Below are positions 14,142 through 25,309 of a stretch of DNA of 64,000 bases, one piece after another; the stretch's first letter is position 1; the number at the start of each line of letters is the position of its first letter. Below the pieces are notes generated by a model. It ran no database searches. It was not told the DNA's origin and saw only the letters and a program-made list of their open reading frames with translations. A program made the position numbers and the translations under genes. The stretch covers positions 2,619,501-2,683,500 of the forward strand of contig WPIO01000045.1 in NCBI GenBank assembly GCA_009760855.2, given 5' to 3'. This stretch comes from Cristatella mucedo (lineage: Eukaryota; Bryozoa; Phylactolaemata; Cristatellidae).

Positions 14142-14372
14142 GGTGAACACGTCGGTTGATGATAGTAATATTTTGTATGATGTATTGTTGTTGTGGACCC
14201 AAAATAACTAGCCACCAGGCTCTTGGATGAACTCCAACACGTGTGTGAGTACAGTACTCTATTCCATCATCGTTGGGAACTAAACCATCGACAGCTTTAT
14301 CTGCAGTAGCTGCTTCATCTAAATGAACATGATCAGACGACTGCTTTGCAGGTTTATTGTAGGCGATGTTAC
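14142..14372 (-). CDS. Fucolectin/FTP domain N-terminal exon
   Basis: A 77-codon exon, phase 1-1, with acceptor attgcag/GTAAC and donor CACC/gtaaga. The reading is GNIAYNKPAKQSS, then ATADKAVDG, YCTHTRVG, AWWLVILG and NITIINRR. These are the FTP hallmarks in the right order: N-x-A-x-x-K-P-A-x-Q-S-S, the A-V-D-G calcium-loop motif, C-x-H-T, the WW beta-strand and the I-x-N-R strand. The last codon is completed by the exon at 9495-9719 (HR-GDRLNS), so the domain is split in two exons. The exon before it (21926-22057) ends V-G and gives CQVGNIAYN across the junction. The expected R-x-D after the I-x-N-R strand reads R-R-V, so canonical fucose contacts are doubtful. The product is probably an extracellular lectin-like module. 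Confidence 0.9.
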
Positions 14373-15255
14373 CTGCAATGAATAAATTTGATGTTATCTA
14401 ATCCAAACAGTCCTTTAAGTCTGTAGGGTCTACTAAAACACATTATGCGACATTTTATTCATTAAAATTTGCTGTTCACTGTAAAGATCAGCACAAATAT
14501 TCAACTTTCTAGAATTTCTTATGTAAAACAAGTATTTTCCGAATGTGAGTCTTGGCGAATAGTTGTATGCACTAACGATTGCAGGTACTTTGTCTTTAAT
14601 TACTAATGGCAGATGAGTTTTCGGTGCTTGAATGAATGAAATACTGTCTTGCTGCGTAAACTCTGCACAGCTATAATCATCGATTGAAAAACAATTCTCA
14701 CTTGGATATCAGTTTTAGTTTTACAGGCTAATAAGTTTTCATGGTAGAGCCAAACCGTAACACAAAACAGCATCCAAACCTTGTATCTAGATTATTTCTA
14801 AAAATTGAGGTACTTACATAGAGTGATGAAGCGTTTGAATGGATTGCATTAATGAACTAAACAATGGTGAAGTAGCACCAAGTTGTACACTGCGGCTATG
14901 TCAGCAGCATCAATGACATGGTAGTTTGACTAGAGACTTTAATCACGTGGCAGCTTAAAAAGCCACTGACTAGTCGAGGCTTTTGATTAGCAAATGATGG
15001 CATAATAAAACGTCATCGGATAATCAGATATACAACTAAGATTTTGAATTTTATATTATGTTTGTATAACATGTGAGGATAATGCCACACTATTATAAAA
15101 GGCTTTTTTTAATGTCAGCCATGTTAGGAAAACATTTTGAATAATTAAAAAAACAGTAGAACTCTCATTATTTTTGCTTTTTAGATTTAAGATATTGGAG
15201 CACCACCAAAACATAAGTTTACGTTTTTAAATATTTCCGCCTTCAGCCTTTAGCA
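14373..15255. other. AT-rich intronic DNA
   Basis: Intron of the minus-strand lectin gene between the exons at 21926 and 14372. No repeat, ORF or splice-bounded Cys-rich frame was recognised. Confidence 0.5.
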
Positions 15256-15259
15256 TCTA

Positions 15260-15590
15260 GTCAATAATTTGGAACACCATTTAAGCTTGATACGCCAGTA
15301 TTATTATCCTGGTTTTATTCTGGAAATTATGTCAATGCATCTTAGATGCTTGAGCAATTTAGTCTCACTCCAAAACTTAACTTCAAAATTGCTATGGTTC
15401 TTTAAAATCACTTGGCGGTGATTATAAAACACATCATTAACAAAATGCTCAAATACCTTCAATCTACGTGAGGAAGTATCAACAGGTTTGGGGTATTGCC
15501 TCGTCCCAATCTCGACAGGCAGGTAAGCGTAACTTAAGTGCACCTATTAGACCAAGTTTGTTTAATGTCTAGGGTAAACCATGGTCACTG
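15260..15590 (-). mobile_element. RTE-like LINE fragment (ORF2 C-terminal region)
   Basis: A minus-strand frame (15304-15543) contains DTSSRRLKVFEHF followed by NHRQVILKNHSNFEV and KLLKHLRCIDII. The order resembles the C-terminal region of RTE-clade retrotransposon proteins, where a conserved R-R-L-x-V-F-x-H segment is followed by a basic/aromatic stretch and an L-R-W-L-x-H segment. The resemblance is from memory of the family and is moderate. It is truncated and has lost its catalytic part. Confidence 0.45.
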
Positions 15591-15849
15591 TGGGCGAAGG
15601 CTTACAGTGAGCTTAGCCGATGGTGCGAACTCATCGAGCATATCAACTAGTTCTGTTTTCTAGAAATTTACCAATTACAAAATTTCAAAAGGAGGATTTA
15701 TCTGAAATGGGAAGCGGGTATTCTCGCACACGAACAGCGTTGGTATCGAGAGTCATGAAGTTTCCCGATTCCCATGTGATTAACGATGAGGAGGAAGGCA
15801 TACATAGTAGACTGAATTAGATCTGCATGACTCCAGACAAGCAAAATTT

Positions 15850-16480
15850 TGTGACGAATATCGATCATAATAATAATATTACAATTGATAAAGAAACTTC
15901 GGGGAACTCAATTTCTTTCTATGGGCTTTGCATTTGATGCAAATGAAACACGATCGTATGGTTAGTGGTATCAGCGCCCTAACAGCATGCTTAACATGGT
16001 CAGGGTTTACTTGCACAGGGTCAGCATGCAAATGTGTTAAGCCACAGCATGCACAGTATCGGCAGGCATAAGCACATAAATGACGAAATACAGGGACCCA
16101 GAAAATGCTTTCATAAATAGCTGCGTTGTTAATTTCTTTGTAAATGTGGTCATGTCACAGAATGTGGTGATGCAATTCGGGAGTGAGGTCCAGGCTTTGG
16201 GCACGTACGAACTAAAGCACTGTCTCTGCAGGATTTGAGATTTATACAAGGTATAGGAAAACAGTTAGTGGCCACTGCGACTAGCTCAGTGCAAGTTAGC
16301 CTAGCTGCAGACTTTCGCATCAGCTGAAAGCACCTGATGGCACATGCTGGTAGGCCAGTGACGAAAGTTTGGAATTGTAGGAAACAAATTGGCTGACTTT
16401 GCAACCTTTAATGTGGTTAGAGCCATGCACACGAGTGTTAAGAGACAGTGAGTATGACAGTGCACAAAATTGGTGCTGAA
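15850..16480 (-). mobile_element. L2-A LINE 3' fragment
   Basis: The reverse complement reads the end of the RT region and the L2-A 3' UTR. On the plus strand the tail appears as AATAATAATATTACAATTGA then TAAAGAAACTTCGGGGAACTC, followed by GGTTAGTGGTATC, CACAGCATGCACAG, CAGGGACCCAGAAAATG and GGGAGTGAGGTCCAGGC. The minus-strand frame shows FTKKLTTQLFMKAFSGSLYF (16090-16150), the end-of-ORF sequence of this family. Confidence 0.82.
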
Positions 16481-17095
16481 AGCTTCAGCAGGGTTATCAC
16501 AACGAATTTTAAAACCACTTACAAAGAGAAATACTCGATTTATTGCACACCTAATCTAAATTAGATCGAGAATAAAAGAGGACTTGGTACCTGGAGGTCA
16601 ATAAACAACTGCAATGATTGAAGTAGTTTTTTCGGTGAAACTTACAACAATAACTTTGAAAGAGTGATTTCAGGATACTGCAGGCGGCTTGAAATTGAAG
16701 GTTAGGCATCCTATAACAATGAATCCAATTAAATTTCCTACTAATCTTGTGGTTTGTAAAAGGAAAAGTCTGTGGGTGTTACTTTTTTAATATTTGAGAT
16801 GTCTACTGATTTTTCCAAGTTTTGGTCAAGACGAAAACGTCAACGCCTACCTTCATATAGAAATTCGCTTATTTAATAGGTGCTTATTTCACATTGAGCG
16901 AGGATTCAATTGAGTCATTTATGTCGGGCTGCCCGATTTACACCGATCTTGATGACCAACAGGCTTCAAAACATTTACAGCAGAGCTTGATGGAGAAATT
17001 TCAGAGTAATTAGGTACCTTTATAATATTCAATCAATATTCACTAACCAAGAATCAATAAGATATTTCCACCTCTAGTACAATATTTTGACAGCC
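16481..17095. other. Unassigned DNA
   Basis: No ORF or repeat that I can name. It may include further decayed LINE sequence linked to one of the flanking L2-A copies. Confidence 0.3.
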
Positions 17096-17099
17096 TTCT

Positions 17100-18990
17100 A
17101 ATAATGTCACGACCCACACGCACTTCTAATGCATTCATACAGCTAGATCCATCAAGCACCTTTGAAGAGTTGGTGTAGTTTCATGCTCATCATTTAAATT
17201 TGATCCGCTTGCAGTCCCTCGAAACGTTATTTCGAATCTATCGTTTTTAGTTCATCTATCAACAAGCTGTAAATGGTGGAACTAGCTATCTCTTCCAGGT
17301 ACGAACTCCGCCTATATCTCAGTTTCCTCAGGTCAAGTTCAACCGCATGCGTAAAAAAACAACCCTTTCTCATTATTGTTATTTTAGAATTCATCTTGGT
17401 AAATTATATGACACCATTCAGCACATATGTTCCCGCTTTGACCAAATCATTGTCTACTGTCGCTCATGTGCTAGGCTCTACTCAAACTAATATCACATTA
17501 TTATGAACCCTAAGAGTAGTGGAGATCAGCTAAAATCATACGTTTAAACATCGCAAAAATCGAGTAAGTTGTATGCTGGTTTTGGAGCTAATTACTCCAA
17601 TATGTCAACATTAACTAATATCAATGACAGCATTTTAAGGACATTTTGCTCAAGTAAATGCTCTTCACTTTTTTTATGTTTCGGAAGCTTTTGATGGTCT
17701 GGATCACCAAAGTCTTCACGAGCAAATCTCATCTCACCTTGGCTGCATAGATACGGCACTGCAATGGGTTAATCCTTAATCAGTGAAAAACTCCAGAGTA
17801 TTTATGAGAACAGAAAAATATCATGCCAACAACAAAAAAGTATGGGGTGTCTCATGGCTACGCATATAATCTTGTTCTATTCATGGTTTATACTCTCCCC
17901 TTGGCCGACGTGATCACCAAGGACAATATAGGTATTAACTTCTAAGCGGATAACTTTCACTTATATATGCTTTATTAAATTCCAAATTCGAGCACGTCGA
18001 GTTCACTCAATCGGTTGCAGTGTATACTTATGGCATCCACACAATAATGGCTCTAAGATCGGCCAAATTAAATGAGGATATTACCAGAGTACTATTTATG
18101 AAGTCACAAGCTCGATTTGGAAAAAAGAAAATTTAAGGATAACAATCGGCTCTGCCACCAAGTGCCCCATGCAATCTGCACGGAGTCTGTGAGTCCTATT
18201 CAAAGTGACTTTTCATTAGACGACCACATCAGCTCAAAAATCAAGTCTGCCTACTTTAAGCTACCTATAACATGGCTAGAAGTAATTTTTGTTCAGATAT
18301 TGATACTGCAACTAAATAAGCCCATGCATGTGTGATGGAGCCTGTCGGCTGGTGTAATGGTCTACCGGCCAGTGAAATCAAGAGTTTAGGGTGGGTGGAA
18401 AACTCCACACCTAAGTTTTTCTGTCTTGAGCTTAGCATTAGCCAGAACACAAAACTTGTCTCCGAAATGGGCTGACACCCAGTCGAGTAGAGTATCGATT
18501 TAAAGGCCACAAAGCTCACTCTTAGATCAATCAGTTATTTGCCACCGGTTGACCTATCAGATCGACTCATTCTCACACTAAACTTCGCTCCAGCCTGCTT
18601 TTCTGATTTAATCGTAAGCGTGCACCTCATGTAAACCTCAAATACTTCGCATTTTTCTACTTTAGCTCATGTGCTCTGAAAACATTTAACTCTATTTTGA
18701 CTGGAGCCACGACGTTAACTTGTCAACTTTAAAATAAAGCTAAAATGCATATCCTTTTACACCATTACTTAGGTTCGTGTAATTTTTCATTTCTGTACTC
18801 ATGCGTTCTGATACGATGCATGCTGCCACGAACCATATTTCAAGACATACTCTGTGCAATTCACATCTAACCCAGTTATGCTTGTTACCATTGAGCCTGA
18901 AACCACCAACCCTTTGACTATGCTTCCTTTTCTGCCAATTTGAAGTACCTAGAAAGTGATTTATTTCTCTTAGGGAAATATGGCAAATGT
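17100..18990 (+). mobile_element. L2-A LINE copy, endonuclease + RT with internal deletion
   Basis: Bases 17150-17290 align with the endonuclease region of the copy at 26.8 kb (GATCCGCTTGCAGTCCCTCG versus GTCATTTGCTGTCCCTTCG). From 17560 the reverse transcriptase follows: a FQ-A-GF-A-N-S motif, motif A remnant TTCGGAAGCTTTTGATG, TATGGGGTGTCTCATGGC (PQG box), a broken YADD box (TTCTAAGCGGATAACTTTC), then SLDDHISSKIKSAYFKL and the 3' UTR ending near TTATTTCTCTTAGGG. The linker region between EN and RT is missing. It is disabled by many stops. Confidence 0.8.
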
Positions 18991-20465
18991 TTTGTTAGTA
19001 ATAACAATGGCATTATCTGATTTGGCATGCACAAATACATAATTTTTTTACTTGCAGCACCAGGTTACTTTCTAAAGTCCGATTTTGAGCAGCATTCGAA
19101 AGAGAAATTTTAATTGAAATTCGGCCTACCCTGCTGTTCACCGTTGTCAGCTAACCGTGGTATGTACTTAAGTTAAATTGAGAAAACTAGGCTAATCATT
19201 GATAACAATTAACCGTTGGTCATACGCATGTATTATCCACTCATTATAGCTGAACCAGTATCATAAGTAAGCAAATCCAGCCAATAGCAAGGTAAGCTGC
19301 AGTAGTCGCCGTCTGCAGCTTCAAGTTTAGAAGAGAATATGATCTAAAAATCGTTTCAAGTGTGATTATTATAGCACTTAGATAACTTTGCCGTTCTTTG
19401 CTGGCAATAATCGGCCGTGTTGCAATACAATGAATCCTGCAAACTTGGCCACACTATTAGAAGTCGCTTTTTTCTGTTTAGAATATCATAAATGCCACAT
19501 TCCACGGTATCTGTTTAGGTTTAAAATGTTCTGTAATCAGAATTGAATCAAATAAACAACCTCCTCTCTGGCCTCAAGTGCGTGCCACTGTCTTGGATCG
19601 ACCGGCCATTCTTGCCTATCACATCTACAAGAGCGCTCTTGCCCATCTGCTTCTCATATAGCACACCTTGGCATACTTTTCTGGAAATAAATGTCTAACA
19701 TATGGGGTCATCAATGAGTGAGCAGCAGACGCTTATAATTCGTTTAAGGGTAAGCTGAAGAAATCCAATATATGTCAGTCTTAAGTCTCAGATAAAAGGT
19801 ACATCTGTTCAGCCTTGCCTTCTTTTTTAATGCTCTACAAAACTTCTAATTTGTTGATAACTTCTTGTTTGGTTGCATGCGACTTTGCTGTACATGTTTG
19901 TCCTACGTAACAGGCTATTGCAAGCTGAATTCAGTGGATCTTGCTTATAACAATTGCTTTTTCATGCTTGTCCAATTAATATATTTGGTTGCTTTCTCTT
20001 TAATTTCTAGAATTGCTTGTTTGCTTATCATATTCAATGAGCCCCAATCATGCTACTATTTCTTGGTCTGTGGGATATAGCTTTATTTCTTCATTTCCCT
20101 AAGAGCACCTTAATTTTAACATTAGCTACCTACATGTTTCAGATATTTATTTGTACTTTTGACAGAATTGCGAAGCACATGAATCCGCTGATAACCGCCA
20201 ATAGAATCTTCACCTTGTACGACTCGCGATGACAATAAATTGCTTGTATGATATTTCATGGTAAGGCTAAGTATAACCACGAGAAATAAGACTTTAAGAC
20301 AGTTGAATCTAAACAAAATTCCCTATTTGTTGTTAAAATCGTTACTGTGCTAACTGAGGTGGAGCTCACTGCATTGAGTAGACTCGTGTTTGTAAATTAT
20401 TATGATTTAACCTCAAATCAAATTACAAAGATAGGCTTATTATAAGGAAATGAGTGTATAGCTTT
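18991..20465. other. Unassigned AT-rich DNA
   Basis: Contains hydrophobic chance ORFs at 19865-20232 and a GC-richer patch at 19560-19690 with no recognisable family. No splice-bounded exon was found on either strand. Confidence 0.4.
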
Positions 20466-20467
20466 AT

Positions 20468-20955
20468 TACTTTTATAGCAAACTTGTCAACCGGACCCAC
20501 AAGGCCTGAAACGGCTTAGCTACCGAGTATCAAGCTGAACTGCTTTACTAGTTTCAGCCTCTTCGTGCCCTCGGATCCTTTATGGACAACACATTAGCTG
20601 CACCATTCCTCCGCTTAAAGACTGTTGGCGACGGAAGCTTTAGCTCTGCAGTTTCTATACTGTGGAACTCGCCTCCATAATTCTTACCCAACGATGAGTA
20701 ATATCCCACTGCCAACAATAGCTCATTTGCTTCAGCGGCCGTAAGCTACTGCTTCTATTCTAATCACTACCTCAACTGCTTTCCTGACGCTGCTATACTT
20801 CCCACTTTCTCTTTGTTGCGTGAGATGTGGTCTTTTGGCTACCTAATGCGCACTAAAAGCCGTTTAGGCTGTGAGTGAGCCCTACAAAACTATTCCTGGT
20901 AACACCATCATAGCATGTGTGGCTTTTCGGAGCTACACTACATTGCATTTGAATT
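20468..20955 (+). mobile_element. L2-B LINE 3' fragment
   Basis: Carries the L2-B end-of-ORF and 3' UTR: CGGACCCACAAGGCCTG, CGGCTTAGCTACCGAG, CTTCGTGCCCTCGGATCC, GACTGTTGGCGACGGAAGC, GGAACTCGCCTCC, CTCTTTGTTGCGTGAGATG, GCCGTTTAGGCTGTGAG, and ACTACATTGCATT as a worn ACATT tail. The frame is broken. Confidence 0.85.
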
Positions 20956-21925
20956 ATTCTGTCAGGTGCTTGTGGGTTCTGACACTGTAAATTTCAACTC
21001 CAAGCCCATTTTATATACTGTCTCACAGTTATTTAGGGACGCTATAGGAGATATATTTGAGTAGCATTGATCAAAAGTTGTATTATGGTTGTTATTAAAG
21101 TTTATCCCGTAAGTAGACGCCACGACGAGAGAAAGGAATGCGAGCCTTATTGGCCGGGGCTGCCTGTGGCACCAGCAAATATGTATGCAATTTGACCTGA
21201 ACCGTTGTTTAAGCTCAATTTAAAATTGCTTGTTTACCCCATGTCCTCTTTTAAGGATCGTGCATTCATACTAGTCGTGAAAGTAGCTATCACCAAAGGC
21301 GGTTCATCAATCAAGATGCTTATCACGAATAGAGACTCAATTATTTTGCAAACCGCTAATGTTTTGTTGTATGGCTATGCAACCTATTCGAGATTTACGT
21401 CAGTTCTTGTTGCAAAAATACCATAGCAAGTCAGGAAGACTAAATGAGTACTAGTTTAGCTTTCTAAGTAAGGAAGATGTGAGGCAATAACTTTGATTTT
21501 TTGAAATATATTTGTTGCACACTTTAAAATTTAAGCTCTACGTGTGCATTTTATTTCTTATGCTAATTTATTAGATAGATTTTACAATATATACAAACAT
21601 TATTTAGACTGCACTTAGCTATTACCCACTGTAGCATCAGCTACAACTAATTACCGACTTCTCATTTTCATGAATTCATGGCTAATGCATGAATATCTGC
21701 ATTTCACATTAAATATTATCGAAAATTCTCTCTTTCTTACTGTAAGTTTAAAAAGATACATATTACACTTAAAATGTACATAATTACAACAGGTTACAAT
21801 TAAAACGTATGGGACTGCGGAATATCAAAGAGGTGAAGTTTATGGTATCTAGTTATTACCATAAGCTTGGCAATACAGTTCATTTATGAACTCGGGCAAG
21901 TGCCTTTAATATATGTCCAGCTTAC
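20956..21925. other. AT-rich DNA, no gene seen
   Basis: A 73-codon plus-strand ORF (21205-21426) has no domain. This region lies inside the intron between the EGF exon at 21926-22057 and the FTP exon at 14372. Confidence 0.45.
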
Positions 21926-22057
21926 CAACTTGGCAACCTGGTCCATACCAACCAAGCTCGCAGCCTTCCCGGCAAAAACCATTTATGATGCAGCTCGAGT
22001 TTCTTAGGCAATGACACGGCAGCTCGAACCGTGACTGGCTCCATGTAACGGTAGCTT
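21926..22057 (-). CDS. EGF-like (type b) exon
   Basis: A 44-codon exon, phase 1-1, with acceptor gattcgaatttcag and donor GTTG/gtaagc. It codes for ELPCHCLRNSSC, then INGFCREGC and ELGWYGPGCQVG. Six cysteines with the G-W-Y-G-P-G-C ending define an EGF-like repeat of the type found in MEGF-like and FTP-associated proteins. The twin exon at 31964-32116 has the same layout (SCHC, QICPDGC, NGWEGP). Spliced to the FTP N-half at 14142-14372 it reads CQVGNIAYN, joining EGF to lectin without any frame problem. It is likely an extracellular disulfide-rich module between two lectin domains. The cysteine and splice evidence is strong, but the exact gene identity is unknown. Confidence 0.82.
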
Positions 22058-22196
22058 CTGAAATTCGAATCAAGCGAAAAGCAGCAAATGTTTGCCTGTA
22101 AATGTCTTCCATCAGAACTAGGCAATTTACTTTCTGAAAATTTTATTGAGATATGCTTATAATTGTCAATATATTAGTTCATAGTACCAACCTAAC

Positions 22197-22317
22197 CTCC
22201 GGAACGTTATTGCAAGTGGTGATGACAATATCTATGTGTGCACCGGCAGAAGACAGAGAATTAAGATGACCGTGATTATTGGTAGGCCTGTGAGGCCAGG
22301 AAAGTGACAAGCTATAT
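22197..22317 (-). pseudogene. Possible decayed EGF-like (type a) exon
   Basis: On the minus strand an acceptor (ggtagccag) precedes TGTCACTTTCCTGGCCTCAC then AGGCC. This resembles the start of the type-a EGF exon at 855 (TGTCGTGCTGGCTTCACTGG then CC) and gives C-H-F-P-G-L-T-G. The second glycine-cysteine is lost, a stop follows about 23 codons in, and the donor would be GGAG/gttagg. It sits where the missing type-a exon of the middle unit should be, just upstream of the type-b exon at 22057. The match is short and could be chance. Confidence 0.25.
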
Positions 22318-23125
22318 CTGGCTACCAAAAGCCATGTATGGAATTTTTATTTGCGTATACAAACTCGTTGACAGGCTGCGTCATTACTAACCAAATCAGC
22401 TAAAAATCGGCAAATAGAATAAACTAACGAGGTTGTTGCATAATTTACTTAATCATAAAGCTTGAGATACATTAAGAGTGACTCCTTTTTTATTTTAAAA
22501 AGCATGAGATGTAATAATATTGACTCATTTTTATATTAAAAGTGTGAGCTTATATGCTGACCATATTTAGATATGTGGGCTAGGCAATAAAGTATCGCCC
22601 AACGAGTTAATGACTGGAGCAATTGACCTGGTCCTGATCATTAGGCAACTTACTATTAAAACTGTTAACATACCAGAACATTGATCTTGAATCTCTGGCT
22701 GAATAAGGTTCTTGCATACCAGAGAGGACTACGCTATTTGAAGCTAGAACATCATTCTGAGGTAGCAGCTGAATCTCTTACAGCTCAAGTTAAGTGTCAG
22801 AGTTTACGGTAACACGTGGCTTTTCAAAAGGAGCCAAAATGATCATCCTGAATAGTCTTTAAAAGCCGTGTCGCTGCACTACTAGCCATTATCAACGAAT
22901 AGCTTGGAGTTCCAACAACTCAGGATTATTAAAAATGGGAAGAAAAATGCGTTATTACTAGAGTAGGCTGTTTTTAAGATAGAGTAAATTGTGATTGTTT
23001 GTAGCACAATAAAGTATATTAATCCTTAATAGCTATCACTTGCACTATGAAATTGTCTCTGCTTTATAATATTAATAATAAAAAATTTGATTTAGAGCAC
23101 GCAAATAAGTCACTTTCTTCTAGGC
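22318..23125. other. AT-rich DNA, no gene seen
   Basis: The minus strand was searched for the FTP C-half missing from the middle lectin unit. No LTLCEV-like strand with splice sites was found, and no repeat was recognised. Confidence 0.4.
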
Positions 23126-23344
23126 ACTTTGCACTTGCTGAAAAAAGGAACCATGACCGAATGGTTAGTGGTTGCATGCACAATAAAAATAAAACTTAAC
23201 GAGATTCGGGGCAAAAGGAAGAGTTCGCCCTGCAAGTATTGTTACTGACAACATGCATGGTTTCATTATGCTTACTCGCACAAAATATCAATCACATTGA
23301 CCCTACATGCTGTGGTAGTTTGATCAAATTTTAGTTTCTTATTA

Positions 23345-23480
23345 AGCGAGGTAAAGTCATGTCATGTCATGAGTTAAGTCGGAAATGAGATTCCGGCTTT
23401 GTTCAGCCGCATGCCAACTTGAAGCAACTTCTCCAAAGTATTGGAGGTCGTCATGCAAAGTATGGATTACTAATTAGTAT
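23345..23480 (-). repeat. Unnamed dispersed repeat (R3), copy 2
   Basis: Shares CCGGCTTTGTTCAGCCGCAT plus GCCAAC with copy 1 (9026-9052). The left flank is (TCATG)n, namely GTCATGTCATGTCATGAG, which reads as an ATGAC pentamer tail on the minus strand. Only the first 100 bases or so can be matched. Confidence 0.5.
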
Positions 23481-24122
23481 CCGAAAATTGTAGGTATGAG
23501 GCACAGATCGGTCGGCAAGTGTATCTTACAGGTAAGCTAGAGCCAAAGAATAAAGGGACCTACAGGTGAGTGACTGAACCTGTAAATAGATGCCTTGCTT
23601 AACTATGATTCAGTGCAGGTCGGCCAAAATTGTTCTGATGTAGCGGCTGAAAGGCACCCGACAGACACGCCTAGCTGCACATTTTTTCATTAGCTGTATG
23701 TCGAAAACTGCATGGAGCGGTTAACCAGAAAGCAGTACGTTGCATATGATAGTAGACTTGGGGTGTCGCAAATACTTAGAATTATTTAGATGTGGTATCC
23801 CTGTCTCAACAAGCCTAAACTTCAGTAATTTTACGTAACCAAAAGAAGGCAATCTTTACAGTAAGGCTGATGAGGTCATAAAATGAAATCTAGCTTTGGA
23901 TTAGGACACCAAAATTTTGAGCAGATTCAACTAGACATATCCTGACAAAACCGATCGTGAGCATTTATCTGTACATCCTTTAATCAAATTTGGCCCGCCC
24001 TTAACTAGTAAGTTTTTATCACCATTCATTTTAAGGTTTGATGTCATTATCGTTTCTATGTCTTAAATAAATTTAGCAAGGGAGCTGTGAAAATCTGACG
24101 GTATGGATGGTTTGGAGGAACA

Positions 24123-24297
24123 GAGCCGTGATGGCACACTAGGTAAGGCGGTTGCTCTCACTACCTCGGTACCTAGGTCGTGGGTTCGATACCTACTGTC
24201 CTTAATTGCCAATGCAAGCTGTAGCTATAGCCTCAAAGACTCTTGTGTCGCTATACAAAAAGAAGCTGTTTAATCAGCTGGGATTTATTTATTTGTT
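24123..24297 (+). mobile_element. SINE2 (tRNA-derived)
   Basis: The head GAGCCGTGATGGCACACTAG plus GTAAGG is an A-box-like region, and GGTCGTGGGTTCGATACC holds the Pol III B box. The body ends CTATACAAAAAGAAGC then TGTTTAATCAGCTGGG and TTTATTTATTTG. It agrees over its whole length with the copy at 63734-63918. It is inserted in a minus-strand L2-A copy. Confidence 0.88.
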
Positions 24298-24597
24298 TAC
24301 AGCAATAGTACAAATTAGTGTCATCTGCACAGATGTGAAAGCCTCGACAGCGTTGGACAATTACATCTAGGTTTTGCTGTCCGAAAACAATTGAACAATT
24401 ACAAATTCGATAATTTGACGTAGTTTTGATTTATAACTTGAACAACAGGGATTCCTAAAGATACCTAACCCTTGTTTCTTTATTTATGCTTTAATGAGGA
24501 AACTATATGCGAATAAAAAAGTTTCAATATGTCACTCTAAATATAATAACGGATTTACTGTTAGAAATTATCCAGCTGTGCTTAAGTAAGACTGGCT

Positions 24598-24645
24598 GAA
24601 CTAAATACTAAAGACTAAATACTAAAGACTAAAGACTAAATACTC
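24598..24645. repeat. Short tandem CTAAATACTAAAGA array
   Basis: Four to five alternating units of ACTAAAT and ACTAAAG. Confidence 0.8.
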
Positions 24646-24771
24646 TATCTACCGTATCGCTCACCAAGTCTTAAGGATCTCTGGAAACAATTTAGGAGTT
24701 TTAACAGTTAAAATATTTGAAGCCTGGATGTATTTTTTTCATATTAACGCCATTTATTTTATAGCTCTGTG

Positions 24772-24892
24772 TGAGTACCCAATCCCCGTTCAAACCCATG
24801 ATTTAGCTAATGGGCTTGAGTTCACGATCTTATTAAAACCTTGGTCTTGGCGAGCATCTGCTTTGATTTCCTAAAAAATATAATTGGTTGCA
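24772..24892 (-). mobile_element. SINE1 fragment
   Basis: The reverse complement reads GCTCGCCAAGACCAAGG, then AAGATCGTGAACTCAAGCCC. It aligns with GCTCGCCCCGACCACGG and GAGGTCGTGGACTCGAGCCC of the SINE1 copy at 32.9 kb. The tail is worn. Confidence 0.6.
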
Positions 24893-25309
24893 CATATGTT
24901 TATTTTTCTTAACCTTAACACCTAACGTTTTATGTCAAGGCATATAATTGACTGGACAGAAAATATAGCACTGTCTTGTTATAGTCCTACTGTGGCCATT
25001 ATCGTGGCTGTAATCACCTAGGATTCTTAATATCAAGTATTCTTTGAAAGCGTGAATATTTTAATAAGAAAAGATGTTGACTAGGTTTGTAATTTACTTC
25101 ATTCGCATGTAAGAATGTAGCATATCAAGTAAACAATTTTAACTTTCATAGATATTGAAAGGCTACTTGTAATCATAACATCTTGAGTGGCTAGCAAACT
25201 AATTTCTGATTTTTTTCCTTCTTATTTTTAAGAGTGACATAAAGCTCAATGCACTTGTTTTAAACAGACCCTTTACAATAAAAAGACAATATTTGTCCCG
25301 TTTACTTAC

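Larger units (their letters stand above)
23130..24450 (-). mobile_element. L2-A LINE copy, decayed, hosting R3 and SINE2
   Basis: On the plus strand it shows the reversed 3' UTR (ACCGAATGGTTAGTGGTTGC, ATGCATGG, CACATTGACCCTACATGC). RT remnants follow near 23.6-24.0 kb (CAGCTGTATG, AATTATTTAGATGTGGTATC) that match the copy at 34.3-34.7 kb (TAATTTAGATGTGATATGAC). After a SINE2 insertion comes GTGTCATCTGCACAGATGTG, matching CCTCATCTGCATAGACGTG at 35.14 kb. It is interrupted by repeat R3 at 23345-23480. All frames are broken. Confidence 0.65.

Noticed and set aside
18335-18420. Apparent SINE-like TGGTGTAATGGTCTACCGGC
   Set aside because: It is the L2-A segment corresponding to ACTGGCCTACAAGCATGTGC at 40.93 kb, not a Pol III box.
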